59,784 nucleotides of DNA from NCBI GenBank assembly GCA_003402705.1, contig QQNF01000015.1, positions 1 to 59,784 of the forward strand, in the 5' to 3' direction. Source of the stretch: Verrucomicrobiota bacterium (GTDB lineage: Bacteria > Verrucomicrobiota > Verrucomicrobiia > Verrucomicrobiales > V1-33). This document shows, in pieces, positions 28,105 to 37,388 of the stretch (its first letter is position 1; each line of letters opens with the position of its first letter). A model generated the notes under the pieces. That model saw nothing but the letters and a program-made list of their open reading frames with translations. It did no database searches and had not been told where the DNA came from. The position numbers were made by a program, and so were the translations under genes.

Positions 28105-29145
28105 ATGCAGCCCATCCCTCTCCGCAACACGGTCATCGGTTCCTATCCATTCCCAGCATGGCTCGAACACGCCGTCTCTAACCTCAACGCCTTCGGCACC
28201 GACGACATCGAGGAACTCCAGAACGACGCCTGCTCCATCGCCGTCCAGGACCAGCTCCGCGCCGGCCTCGATGTCATCACCGATGGCGAACAGGGCCGCT
28301 TCGACTTCAATCTCTCCTTCTACGGCTTCCTCTCCGGCATCGAAATGGAAAGCGCTTCCCCGCGCCGCTGGGGCCCGCCAGCCCACGACCAGCGCGGCAA
28401 ACACCGCGTCACCAGCGACCTCGCCGCACCCCGCGGTCTCGGCGCCGTCGCCGAATTCCAGCGCCTCCAGCGCCTCGCCCCCCAGGGCCCGGTCCTCAAA
28501 TGCAGCATCCCCGGCCCCTACACGCTCAGCGGGCGTCTCCTCCCTAACTCCCAATACCCCGACCGCTGGGCCCTCACCGAAGCCCTCCTCCCAGCCGTCC
28601 GCAGGGAACTCATCGACCTCGTCGCCGCTGGCTGCACCGAAATCACCGTCGATGAACCTTCCATGAGCTGCTACGGCCATCGCGAAGACACGTCCCGCTT
28701 CGTCGATATCTTCAACCGCACCGTCGAAGGCATCACCGGCCGCTGCCGCCTCAGCACCCACCTCTGCTTCGGTAACTTCAAAGCCCGCGCCGTCGGCCCC
28801 CGCCGCTACGCCCCGCTCTTCCCTGCCTTCCTCAACCTCCATCTCGACGAAATCCACCTCGAAATGGCTAGCCGCGAATTCGCAGAACTCGACATCATCG
28901 CCGCCATCGCACCCCACCGCGATGTCTGCATCGGCATCGTCGACGTCAAAAGCTACTTCATCGAATCCCCCAAATGGATCGCCGAAAGTGTCCGCCGCTG
29001 TCTCCAGTTCGCACGCCCTGACCAACTCTCCTTCGCCCCGGACTGCGGGCTCAGCCAGACTGCCCGCTGGGCCGCCAGACAAAAACTCGCCAACATGGTC
29101 GCCGGGGTCCAACTCGTCCGCTCCGAACTCGGCCTCCCCTCCTGA
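28105..29145 (+). CDS. MetE C-terminal-like (cobalamin-independent methionine synthase) protein
   Basis: 346 aa, matching only the C-terminal catalytic barrel of MetE. N-terminal TVIGSYPFPAW and DVITDGEQGR are the substrate-site blocks. The zinc ligands are visible: His and Cys in STHLCFGN, a Glu in DEIHLEMA and the last Cys in FAPDCGLSQT. Short stand-alone versions occur in archaea and many bacteria; they transfer methyl groups to thiols, and their methyl donor is often unclear. Start ATG 28105 follows the GT2 gene after 43 bp. Confidence 0.85.
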   Translation: MQPIPLRNTVIGSYPFPAWLEHAVSNLNAFGTDDIEELQNDACSIAVQDQLRAGLDVITDGEQGRFDFNLSFYGFLSGIEMESASPRRWGPPAHDQRGKHRVTSDLAAPRGLGAVAEFQRLQRLAPQGPVLKCSIPGPYTLSGRLLPNSQYPDRWALTEALLPAVRRELIDLVAAGCTEITVDEPSMSCYGHREDTSRFVDIFNRTVEGITGRCRLSTHLCFGNFKARAVGPRRYAPLFPAFLNLHLDEIHLEMASREFAELDIIAAIAPHRDVCIGIVDVKSYFIESPKWIAESVRRCLQFARPDQLSFAPDCGLSQTARWAARQKLANMVAGVQLVRSELGLPS

Positions 29146-29196
29146 TTCCCGGAATCAGCTCGCCCGCTCCGGTCGTTCCTCCTGAACCTCCACCGC

Positions 29197-30288
29197 ATGC
29201 GCGCCGCCCCTCTCCTCACTCTCCTCGCCCTCGCCGCCCCCGCCGTAAGGCTCCACGCCGGCCCCCTCACCGACGGCACCCAGCTCTTCGGCACAGGCTT
29301 CCCCGAACTCTCCGCCGCCGCTCCCGCCGGCCCCGCCAACTCATGGCTCGTCGTCGCCGATAACGAACTCCCCAGACTCGGGCTCTTCAATCTCGCCAGC
29401 TTCCCAGCCTCCCTGTCCGCACCAGCCCTCCGCTCCGCCCAATCCGGCACCCTCGAAGTCGATGACCTCGAAGCCGTCACCATCTTCCCATGGGACGTCG
29501 ACGGCGATGGCAAACCGGAAGCCTCCTACCACGTCTTCGCCGCCTCCTGCGCCCGCACCCGCGGCAAGGGCCGCATCGAACCCCTCCGCGACGCCCTCTT
29601 CGCCATCCGCATCAACCCCGACGCACCCCCCGCCTCCGCCTTCCCCAACCCCGCCTCCATCGAATACAACCGCTCCCTCCGCTCCCAGATCCGCTCGCTC
29701 GGCGCTGAACACTCCGCCGATCCATGGGGCCCCATCCTCCGCAATAGTGTCCACAGCCCAGGTACCAAACCCGACGCCCCTAACGCCTCCCTCAGCACAG
29801 AATCCGGCCTCAACATCGAAGGGCTCTCCCTCTCCCTCGACCAATCCGCTCTCCTCCTCGCCCTCCGCAGCCCGCTCGTCAACGGGCTCGCCCTCCTCAT
29901 CCCCCTCACCAACCCAATCGGAGCCCTCGGCCTCGGCGAAAGCCAACCCCAACCCGCCTCCCTCTCCACCCCAACCCTCCTCAACCTCAACGGCCTCGGC
30001 TTCCGCAGCATCGAACGCGATCCCTCAGGCAATTTCTTCTGGATCGCCGCCGGCCCCGCCAGCACCGACGACGCACCCTTCCAGCTCTTCACATGGAACG
30101 GCAACCCCAACGATCCTCCCCAACCCATCGTCTCCCCAGCCGCCTCCCTCGCCACTTCCCGCTCCCCGGAAGCCATCGCCATCGCCCCCGCATGGCCCGC
30201 CGCCCTCGTCTTCTCAGACGGCGGCAGCAAACTCCCCTTCTTCCGCGGCTCCGCCATCGCACCGCCTCCTCCCCGACCCTCCCGCTGA
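29197..30288 (+). CDS. Secreted DUF3616 domain protein
   Basis: 363 aa with a signal peptide (APLLTLLALAAPAVRLHAG). The mature chain shows beta-propeller-like blocks: LEVDDLEAVTIFP, a DVDGDGKPEAS calcium-type loop, and the DUF3616 hallmark LNIEGLSLSLDQSALLLALR followed by a second LN..G..FRSIERD. DUF3616 proteins are exported beta-propellers of unknown role. Last in a + strand run, it converges with the TPR gene (4-bp gap). Confidence 0.78.
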   Translation: MRAAPLLTLLALAAPAVRLHAGPLTDGTQLFGTGFPELSAAAPAGPANSWLVVADNELPRLGLFNLASFPASLSAPALRSAQSGTLEVDDLEAVTIFPWDVDGDGKPEASYHVFAASCARTRGKGRIEPLRDALFAIRINPDAPPASAFPNPASIEYNRSLRSQIRSLGAEHSADPWGPILRNSVHSPGTKPDAPNASLSTESGLNIEGLSLSLDQSALLLALRSPLVNGLALLIPLTNPIGALGLGESQPQPASLSTPTLLNLNGLGFRSIERDPSGNFFWIAAGPASTDDAPFQLFTWNGNPNDPPQPIVSPAASLATSRSPEAIAIAPAWPAALVFSDGGSKLPFFRGSAIAPPPPRPSR

Positions 30289-30292
30289 TCCG

Positions 30293-32341
30293 TCACCCCT
30301 CCCCAGGCATCCACCGCTCCAGCAACGCCTTCTCACCAGCCGTCAGCTCCCGCCCTCCCATCGCCTCCCGCACTCTCTTCGCGTCTTCCTCCCGCCCTCC
30401 CGCCGCCAGCACCGCCGCACTCACCACAGGATTCACAGCCTCCGCCTCTCTCCGGTTCCTCCCGCCATTCCCTTCCAGTAACTCCAGCGCTTCCTTCGAC
30501 TGCCCAGACACCAATCGCGCCAGCGCCGCCGTCACCTGAAACGGCGCATACCCCCGCGCCCCAGCCGCCATCTCAACCGCCGCCGCCACATCGTCAGCAC
30601 CACTCCGCCCCTCAAGGATCCGCATCCGGATCAATCGGTTGCGTACTTCCTCCAGCCGCGGCCACCCGCTCAACAGCGACTCAAGAACCACCATCGCTCC
30701 CGCACGCCCTCCCACCGCGCCCGCCTGCAGCTCCGCAACCTCAAGCTTCGCCAGTACCTCCTCCTCAGGATCCTTCTCCAGCACCTTGTACAACCCAATC
30801 GCCAACTCCCGGTCCCCTCGCCCTTCCGCATACTCCGCCGCCTCCCGTACCTCCTCCGGATCCCCCTCCACCGCCGCCCTCAGCAACTTCATCCGTCCCA
30901 CCCTCAACTCATCACCACCACCAAGGCCAGCCGCAATCCGATACCGGAATACCTCACGCTTCAACGCCGACACCCCCGCCGTCATCCGCCCCATAACCGC
31001 CTTCGCCCCCTCAAAATCCCCGCTCTCCAGCAGCGCCTCCAACCGCAACGCCTCCCACTCCTCGGCCTCAACCCACCGCGGATTCCCCTCATATATCCCC
31101 AACACCCGCTCCCACGCCCCAAGCTCCAAAAACCACCTCGCAATCCTCAACTGCTTCACTTCCGCCACCGACAGAAACTCCTCCATCACACGCCCGAACA
31201 CCACCTGCCGCGACTCCGGCTCAGCCGCCAGCTCCATCGCATGCAGCCACAACTGACATTCCACCACATCCTCCGGATCCAAACGCGCCACAAGGGGCGC
31301 AAACGCCGCCCGAAAACCCGCCAGCCTCTCCTCGTCCACCTTCTCCCTCACCCCCTCCACTCCCATCACACGCGCCGCCAACTCCGCTCCACGCTGCCTC
31401 ACCCGCAACTCGCTCTCCCCATCCCCAATCAAACGCTCCAGCCGCTCCAATCCCTCGTCCACTCCCTCCCCCCCGCCACTCAGCAACACCTCACACAAAC
31501 CCAGCTCCGCCTCCCCTCGCTCGCTCCCAGCCTCCACTGCCCTCCGCAACCTCCTCTCCGCTTCCTCACGCTCCCCTCTCATCAGCATCCACCGCGCTAC
31601 CACCACCATCCGCCCCTCCGTCATCCCGCCAGCCCCACTCTCACTCCACTCTTGCAACGCACTCACCGGAGCCAACTCCATCCGCCCCCAATCCAACGCC
31701 ACCCTCGCCGCTCGCTCCAAATCCTCCTCCCCCGACTCCTCACTCAAAAGCAGCTTCTTCAACGCTGGCATCACCGCGTTGTCCCGCCGCTCCCCATACA
31801 AATCCACCGCCGCTCGCAACACCACCACATCGTCCCCGTCCACCACCATCGCCTCGTCCATCAGCACCTTCGCCTTCTCCTCATCAGCCCCCTGCCGACT
31901 CGCCATCGCCTCCTCCGCAAGCTCCCTCGCCTTCACCCCGCGAAATACTCCCCAAGCCACCCCCCCACGCCACAGACCCCATCCCAACACCCCTCCCACC
32001 GCCAGCACCGCAGCCACCTTCCCAATCACCTTCCGCCACGAATGCAATCCCCTCTTCTTCACCCGCACCCGCACCCGCACCCGACGCGTCCCCGGCCGCT
32101 CATCTCCAACATCTCCACCATCTCCCTCCTCTCCCACTCGGCCCTTAACCCTCTCGCCCATTCCTCCTCCAGCCCTTTCCTCCTCCACCGTCGCCGTCAC
32201 TCTCTCCTCCACCGCCGCCGGCACAGTTTCCTCAACCGTCGCCTCAACAGCCTTCGCCGCAGCCGCACCACGCACCTTCGACCCAGGCCGCCGCAACGCC
32301 GGCTCCCCTCCTGCCCTTCTCTCGCGTTTCTCTTTTTTCAT
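30293..32341 (-). CDS. Membrane-anchored TPR-like protein
   Basis: 682 aa. A long, charged, low-complexity cytoplasmic N-terminus (Glu/Val/Ala- and Arg/Gly-rich) and a basic RRVRVRVRVKKRG stretch precede a membrane segment (about residues 107-130, VIGKVAAVLAVGGVLGWGLW). Tandem TPR-like helix pairs follow (AAVDLYGERRDNA, RRAVEAGSERGEAELGLCEV, GDRELAIGLYKVLEKDP) to the C-terminus. It is probably an envelope scaffold. Its codons are strongly G-ending, a mirror image of the + strand genes, which illustrates the strand bias of this region. Confidence 0.7.
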   Translation of the reverse strand: MKKEKRERRAGGEPALRRPGSKVRGAAAAKAVEATVEETVPAAVEERVTATVEEERAGGGMGERVKGRVGEEGDGGDVGDERPGTRRVRVRVRVKKRGLHSWRKVIGKVAAVLAVGGVLGWGLWRGGVAWGVFRGVKARELAEEAMASRQGADEEKAKVLMDEAMVVDGDDVVVLRAAVDLYGERRDNAVMPALKKLLLSEESGEEDLERAARVALDWGRMELAPVSALQEWSESGAGGMTEGRMVVVARWMLMRGEREEAERRLRRAVEAGSERGEAELGLCEVLLSGGGEGVDEGLERLERLIGDGESELRVRQRGAELAARVMGVEGVREKVDEERLAGFRAAFAPLVARLDPEDVVECQLWLHAMELAAEPESRQVVFGRVMEEFLSVAEVKQLRIARWFLELGAWERVLGIYEGNPRWVEAEEWEALRLEALLESGDFEGAKAVMGRMTAGVSALKREVFRYRIAAGLGGGDELRVGRMKLLRAAVEGDPEEVREAAEYAEGRGDRELAIGLYKVLEKDPEEEVLAKLEVAELQAGAVGGRAGAMVVLESLLSGWPRLEEVRNRLIRMRILEGRSGADDVAAAVEMAAGARGYAPFQVTAALARLVSGQSKEALELLEGNGGRNRREAEAVNPVVSAAVLAAGGREEDAKRVREAMGGRELTAGEKALLERWMPGEG

Positions 32342-32678
32342 TCAGGTCTCATCGGTTATGGTTGCCACCCCTCCCAACCAGCAACAGCAAGCATCATCCT
32401 CGCACGCCCCCCCATTAGGAGGAATGTTTCACTCGGAATAACCGCTGCACCTGTGTCGCTCATCTTTGTCAGCGGGAGCTACCCACTCCCTGGTTCGTTA
32501 TTTCGCACCACCATACTATCCATGCAAGCATAGTGTTTCAGCGTTTAAATCGACCCACCCGTCCCAACTCATCCTCCTCCTTCCCAGCCCATCCTACCCG
32601 GGACTTTCATGTTTACTTGCCGCCCGCGAGGTGTTGTATGCCTCCGCCCCCTCCCGCACAGGCGGCCACCCCTTCTCC
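32342..32678. other. Divergent intergenic region, 337 bp, no gene seen
   Basis: The sequence separates the divergent TPR and protease genes, so it should hold both promoters. An A+T-richer patch spans about 32485-32560, unlike the rest of the backbone. I cannot name a specific box with confidence. Confidence 0.5.
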
Positions 32679-34202
32679 ATGAAACCTTCCCTCCGTTTCC
32701 TCGGGGCCGCCGCCGCGGCCCTCCTCCCCGCCTCCCTCTCCCTCGCCCAGCTCGCCCCGCCTCCCCAGGCACCCCCAGCTGACGGCGAAAAAACCACCTC
32801 CCTCGGCCGCCAGTACGAGGGCATCGTCAACATCGAGTGCAATACCCTCGAGGTCGACTACCGCACCCCATGGAACCCAGCCACCCCCGGCGGCGGCTCC
32901 GGCACCGGCTTCCTCATCGCAGAAAACCTCTTCATGACCAACGCCCACGTGGTCAGCGACGCCTCCCGCCTCATCATCCGCAAGGTCGGCGACCCCACAC
33001 CCTACCGCGCTCGCGTCAAACACATCGCCCACGACTGCGACCTCGCCCTCCTCGAACTCGTCAAACCCGCCGCCGCCTTCTCCACCGTCGAACCCCTCAA
33101 AATCGCCGAGGAAGTCCCCAAACTCGACACCACCGTCAAGGTCGTCGGCTTCCCCATCGGCGGCGAACGCATCTCCGTCACCCGCGGGGTCGTCAGCCGC
33201 GTCGACTACCAGGAATACTCCCACAGCGGCGCCGACCAGCACCTCGCCATCCAGATCGATGCCGCCATCAACCCAGGAAACTCCGGCGGCCCAGTCCTCC
33301 AGGACAACATGGTCGTCGGCGTCGCCTTCCAGGGCTACAGCGGCGACGTCGCCCAGAACACCGGCTACATGATCCCCACCCCAGTCATGCGCCGTTTCCT
33401 CAAGGACGTCGAAGACGGCAAATACGACCGCTTCGTCGACCTCAGCATCACTCACTTCCCCCTCATGAACCCAGCCCAGCGCAAAGCACTCGGGCTCCCC
33501 GAAGACGGTGACCTCGGCGTCATGGTCGCTTCCGTCGACTCCGAAGGCTCCGCCGGCGGCGCCCTCAAAACCGGCGACGTCATCCTCGAAATCGACGGCC
33601 ACGCCGTCGAAAGCAACGGCTCCATCGACATCGACGGCGAACAAACCGAACTCGCAGAAGTCGTCGAACGCAAATTCGCCGGCGACAAACTCGCCCTCAA
33701 AATCATCCGCGACCGCAAACCGGAATCCCTCGAAATCACTCTCAAAGGTGCCTCCCACTACCTCATGCAGGCCAATCGCTACGAGCAGCAACCCCAGTAC
33801 GTCATGTTCGCCGGTCTCGTCTTCCAACCCATGGACAAACCGCTCATGACCGTCGCCGCACCCAGTTCCCTCCGCTCCCGCTACTGGTTCCAGTACTTCA
33901 CCACCGACGAACTCTACCGCGACAAACCTCAGCCAGTCGTCCTCACCAATGTCCTCCCCGACGAAATCAATACATGGCTCCGCGAATTCTCCGGCCAGAT
34001 CGTCGAGGAAATCAACGGCGTCAAAATCACCCGTCTCAAAGACGTCTCCGACGCCCTCCAGAAGGAAGACGGCTCGTCCTTCCACCTCATCAAGCTCGCC
34101 GGCGAAGGCCGCCCGCTCGTCATCGACCGCAAACAAGCCGCCGACGCCCAGCCCCGCCTCCTCCAGAAATACGGTCTCGGAGCCTCCGCCTACATCGAAT
34201 AA
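32679..34202 (+). CDS. Trypsin-like (DegP-type) serine protease with PDZ domain
   Basis: 507 aa from ATG 32679, chosen for its signal peptide (FLGAAAAALLPASLSLAQ). The S1C protease triad is complete: His90 in TNAHVVSD, Asp121 in HDCDLALLEL and Ser202 in NPGNSGGPVL. A PDZ-type domain follows (GVMVASVDSEGSAGGAL, then TGDVILEIDG), and a second degenerate PDZ-like part ends the chain (VEEINGVKITRLKDV). It is a periplasmic protease/chaperone, probably for misfolded envelope proteins. A paralogue with no catalytic residues follows after 42 bp. Confidence 0.88.
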   Translation: MKPSLRFLGAAAAALLPASLSLAQLAPPPQAPPADGEKTTSLGRQYEGIVNIECNTLEVDYRTPWNPATPGGGSGTGFLIAENLFMTNAHVVSDASRLIIRKVGDPTPYRARVKHIAHDCDLALLELVKPAAAFSTVEPLKIAEEVPKLDTTVKVVGFPIGGERISVTRGVVSRVDYQEYSHSGADQHLAIQIDAAINPGNSGGPVLQDNMVVGVAFQGYSGDVAQNTGYMIPTPVMRRFLKDVEDGKYDRFVDLSITHFPLMNPAQRKALGLPEDGDLGVMVASVDSEGSAGGALKTGDVILEIDGHAVESNGSIDIDGEQTELAEVVERKFAGDKLALKIIRDRKPESLEITLKGASHYLMQANRYEQQPQYVMFAGLVFQPMDKPLMTVAAPSSLRSRYWFQYFTTDELYRDKPQPVVLTNVLPDEINTWLREFSGQIVEEINGVKITRLKDVSDALQKEDGSSFHLIKLAGEGRPLVIDRKQAADAQPRLLQKYGLGASAYIE

Positions 34203-34244
34203 CCCATCCCCAGGCCCTCCTCTCCGTCTCCCGCCTCTCTTCCC

Positions 34245-35729
34245 ATGATCCCTTTCCGATCTCTCCTCACCGCCTGCCTCCTCGCAGCCGTCTCTCCGCT
34301 CTTCGCCGACGACGCCGCCTCCCCGGCTCGCTCCATGCTCCGCGTCAATATCACCAGCCAGCCCTACAACTTCGGGCTGCCATGGCAGAAACAAAACCCC
34401 GGCACCCGCCGCGGTCTCGGCGCGCTCCTCCCCGGCAACCGCGTCCTCATCACCGCAGAAATGGCCCAGGACGCCAGCTACGTCGAACTCGAAGCCGCCG
34501 CCTCAGGCCGCAAACTCACCGGCAAAATCGAAGCCGTCGACTACGAACTCAATCTCGCCACCGTCATCCCAGCCGCCGATACCGGCGACTTCTTCGCCGG
34601 CATGATCCCCCTCGCCGTCGACGCCGCCCTCAAACCAAAAGCCACCCTCGACGTCTGGCAGTTCGAAGCCAACGGCGCTCCCGTCGTCTCCCCCATCGAA
34701 CTCAACCGCGTCGATCTCGCCCCCTACTTCCTCGACGACCAGTTCTTCCTCATCTTCCAGGCCACCGGCGGGGTCCAGTACCGCGCCGGCACCTTCACGC
34801 TCCCGGTCGTCCACGACGGCAAACTCGCCGGCATGCTCCTCCGCTACAATTCCCGCGATCAGGTCGCCGACATCCTCCCTCCCGGCATCATCAGCCGCTT
34901 CCTCGACGATGTCGCCGTCCCTCCCTACGAAGGCACCCCTAACTTCGGAGCCAAACTCAACGGCACACTCGACCCCCAGCTCCGCTCGTTCCTCAAACTC
35001 TCCGACGTCGAAGGCGGCATGCTCGTCACCGGCATCACCCCAGGCTTCTCCGCCGACAAAGCCGGCATCAAGGACGGCGACGTCATCCTCTCCATCAACA
35101 ACCTCACCATCGACAGCCGCGGCTACTACAACGACCCGGACTTCGGTCTCCTCGCCGCCGGCCACCTCCTCCGCGGCGGTGCCAAGGTCGGCGCATCCGT
35201 CCAACTCAAGGTCGCCCGCGACGGCTCCATCCTCAACATCCCCTGCACGCTCCTCCGCCGCAATCCAGAGGACTACCTCGTCGACCCCTACATGTTCGAC
35301 CGCGGCCCCCGCTTCCTCATCCTCGGCGGTCTCCTCTTCCAGGAACTCACCCAGAACTACCTCCAGCTCGCCGGACGCGAATGGCGCGACCGCGCCCCCT
35401 TCCGTCTCGTCTACGCTCTCGGCAACCAGGACGACTTCCTCAAACAAGGCCGCCACAAACTCGTCTTTCTCAGCGGCGTCCTCCCTGCCCCAGGCCTCAT
35501 CGGCTACGAGCGACTCCGCAATCTCATCGTCACCTCCGTCAATAACAAACCCATCAACGACGTCAAAGACCTCGCCGAGGCCCTCAAATCCCCAACCGAC
35601 GGCATCCACAAAATCGAATTCAGCGACTTCCCCAAGGTCATCTACGTCGACGCCGCCCAGGCCGAACTCGATAACAAGGAATTCGTCCCCGCACGCTACC
35701 GCATCCGCGAACTCCAGCGTCTCGACTGA
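34245..35729 (+). CDS. Pseudoprotease paralogue of the DegP-like protein
   Basis: 494 aa with a signal peptide (LLTACLLAAVSPLFAD). The layout follows the upstream protease: trypsin-like beta-barrel, PDZ (LVTGITPGFSADKAGIKDGD) and a C-terminal PDZ-like half (IVTSVNNKPINDVKDL). The triad is gone: the His region reads LITAEMAQD, the Asp region DYELNLATVI, and the GNSGGP loop is replaced by VVHDGKLAGML. It is therefore catalytically dead and probably binds or regulates the neighbouring active enzyme or its substrates. Its 42-bp distance implies one transcript. A strong hairpin follows the gene. Confidence 0.75.
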   Translation: MIPFRSLLTACLLAAVSPLFADDAASPARSMLRVNITSQPYNFGLPWQKQNPGTRRGLGALLPGNRVLITAEMAQDASYVELEAAASGRKLTGKIEAVDYELNLATVIPAADTGDFFAGMIPLAVDAALKPKATLDVWQFEANGAPVVSPIELNRVDLAPYFLDDQFFLIFQATGGVQYRAGTFTLPVVHDGKLAGMLLRYNSRDQVADILPPGIISRFLDDVAVPPYEGTPNFGAKLNGTLDPQLRSFLKLSDVEGGMLVTGITPGFSADKAGIKDGDVILSINNLTIDSRGYYNDPDFGLLAAGHLLRGGAKVGASVQLKVARDGSILNIPCTLLRRNPEDYLVDPYMFDRGPRFLILGGLLFQELTQNYLQLAGREWRDRAPFRLVYALGNQDDFLKQGRHKLVFLSGVLPAPGLIGYERLRNLIVTSVNNKPINDVKDLAEALKSPTDGIHKIEFSDFPKVIYVDAAQAELDNKEFVPARYRIRELQRLD

Positions 35730-35770
35730 CCTCCCCTCCCAGCGCCCTCCTCACGCGCCTCCCCTCTTCC

Positions 35771-35806
35771 AAGCCGCGGGCCCTCATAAGCCCGCGGCTT
35801 CTTCGT
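35771..35806 (+). terminator. Hairpin terminator after the protease pair
   Basis: AAGCCGCGGGC (35771-35781) pairs perfectly with GCCCGCGGCTT (35790-35800) around an 8-base loop. The run CTTCGTTCCC follows. It lies 41 bp past the pseudoprotease stop. Confidence 0.75.
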
Positions 35807-35850
35807 TCCCCCTCTCCCTCCGCTCACCCCCCCCAACCGCACCCATCCCC

Positions 35851-36000
35851 ATTCTCACTTCTCACTTCTCACCTCTAACTTCTAACTTCAAGCCCCCCTT
35901 CACCCTTCCCACTTCCCTTTTCCCACTTCCCTTTTCTCACTTCTAACTTCTAACTTCCACCCCCCCTTTTACTATTTACCATTTACTATTTACTATTTCC
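35851..36000. repeat. Longest simple-repeat tract: CACTTCT, TAACTTC and TTACTATTT units
   Basis: From 35851 to about 35958, heptamers (CACTTCT, then TAACTTC) alternate with CCCACTTCCCTTTT blocks. From 35968 to 36000, TTTACTATTTACCATTTACT-like units continue. The whole gap 35730-36182 contains no gene: terminator, this tract, then the second repeat family. A related TTACTATTCACTATTT run occurs at about 40912-40935. Confidence 0.8.
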
Positions 36001-36024
36001 TCTCGTCCCTCACTTCTGCACGCC

Positions 36025-36138
36025 CCCCAATCCCAACGGGATTGCGTCCCCTAGCCCAGGGTTGGACTGCGGCACGCAGGCCTACCCTGGGTCTATCCAC
36101 AAAAAATCCCCAACCCCAACGGGGTTGCGTCCCCGGCC
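36025..36138. repeat. Second dispersed repeat family (CCCAACGGGATTGCGTCC type), copy A
   Basis: The unit opens AATCCCAACGGGATTGCGTC, runs through AGCCCAGGGTTGGACTGCGG and GCAGGCCTACCCTGGGT, and closes with a second AACCCCAACGGGGTTGCGTC block. Copy B at 41061-41172 has the same order and orientation with about 80-90% identity. Internally it has an inverted AGCCCAGGGT / ACCCTGGGT pair, so it can fold. Confidence 0.8.
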
Positions 36139-36165
36139 AAATACGCCCTGCCCCGCCCTTACCCC

Positions 36166-36197
36166 TTCTAACTTCTCACTTCTCACTTCTCACTTCC
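36166..36197. repeat. CACTTCT tandem microsatellite
   Basis: About four heptamer units (TAACTTC then TCACTTC) overlap the 3' end of the kefC remnant on the other strand. Confidence 0.65.
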
Positions 36198-36740
36198 CTC
36201 ACTCCACCCGTCATCCAGCCCTTCCCTTTCCGCATCACTCCGGAGCACTTCCTCCAGCACCTTCACCGATTGCCGCGCCTCTGACAAATACGCCGCCCGA
36301 TCATGCCGCACCGCCGCCATCCGCCGCACCGCCCCCTCATCGTGCCGCCGGAACTGCCGCGCCGCCCGCACCGCCGAGTGCCCCGGCACCCCCAGATGCC
36401 TCATCCCCGCCACCGCCATCTCCAGCGACGCATCAAGGGTCTCCCGATACACATCCTCCACCCCCGCATCCAGCAGCTCATACGCCTCCAGCCGCCCCCG
36501 CACCCTCACAAGTATCCTCACCTGCGGAAAATGCCGCTGCAGCAGTCTCACAATCTTCAGACTCTTCTCCACACTCGCCAGCGTCAGCACCGCCAGCTTC
36601 GCATGCCCCGCCCCAGCCGCATGCAGCAGTTCCAACCGCGTCGCGTCCCCATAGTGCACCTTGAACCCGATCTTCCTCAGCAGCTCCACCTGCTCACCGT
36701 CCGAATCCAGCACCGTGCACGGGATCCCCACCCTCCCCAT
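36183..36740 (-). pseudogene. kefC: kefC remnant: RCK/TrkA-N domain only
   Basis: About 185 codons of the C-terminal regulatory part of a KefB/KefC glutathione-gated K+/H+ antiporter. [20 protein letters not shown] then HYGDATRLELLHAAGA is the RCK_N Rossmann fold, ending in the charged tail. The roughly 380-residue membrane antiporter domain that should precede it is missing. Its left part joins directly onto the truncated kefF gene in another frame. The ATG at 36740 is incidental. The membrane part has been deleted, so no transport function is possible. Confidence 0.75.
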
Positions 36741-37032
36741 ACGCCCACCCCGACGTCAGCACTTCGTCGAACCACTCCTTCACCAGCGCAGGCGTTGAAT
36801 ACCAGTAAAACGGATGCTGCATCACCACCACATCATGCGCCGCCAGCACTTCCTGCTCGGCCTTTACATCAATGAAAAAATCCGGGTACTCCTCATACAA
36901 CTCCCGCACCGTCACCCCATCCACCCCACGCGCCGCCGCCAGCAACGCCGCATTCACCCGCGACCTCCTCGGCGCAGGATGCGCATGCAGCACCAGCACT
37001 CTCATCCCCTTCGTTCTGTCATTATTCATCAT
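36694..37032 (-). pseudogene. kefF: kefF remnant: N-terminal half of the NAD(P)H oxidoreductase
   Basis: From the ATG at 37032 (MMNNDRTKG, or Met at 37005) the frame gives [20 protein letters not shown], then [20 protein letters not shown] and GWAYGEGG. This is the flavodoxin-fold start of KefF/MdaB-type quinone reductases that activate KefC. After GWAYGEGG (about 36745) the family sequence ends and the frame runs into kefC DNA out of phase, stopping at 36694. Only the first half of the roughly 190-residue enzyme is left. A GAAGG about 5 bp upstream of 37032 could be its ribosome-binding site. Confidence 0.75.
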
Positions 37033-37140
37033 AGCGCCTTCGCCCGGAAGGCTCCCCACCCCCAGACTCACCCCCAATACCCCCCACCACCCCACAAAGC
37101 AACCCCATCTCCCCCTACCGCCAGCCCTCTCCGAACAAGC

Positions 37141-37203
37141 AGCCGCAGGCTCTGGACTGCTGTCAGAATTACAGCTCTTCCTGCGCACGGAGTGCGCCTA
37201 CCC
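37141..37203. repeat. Single copy of the ~63-bp dispersed repeat
   Basis: AGCCGCAGGCTCTGGACTGC through GAGTGCGCCTACC, preceded by the usual CTCCGAACAAGC spacer. It lies just upstream of the kefF remnant. Confidence 0.8.
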
Positions 37204-37388
37204 GCTCTCCCCACACGCCAATCTCACTTCACTCTCCCGTCCCGCGGGGACGCTCGATTAGGGTCCCCCAAGCGGCGCATCGCGACACCCGGGGCACCCG
37301 CACGCATAACAACACAACCCCGCAAACGTTACTCCTCTCCCAACCCGCCATCAACTCCATCCAAGCCAACGGCTTAACAGAAATTAGC

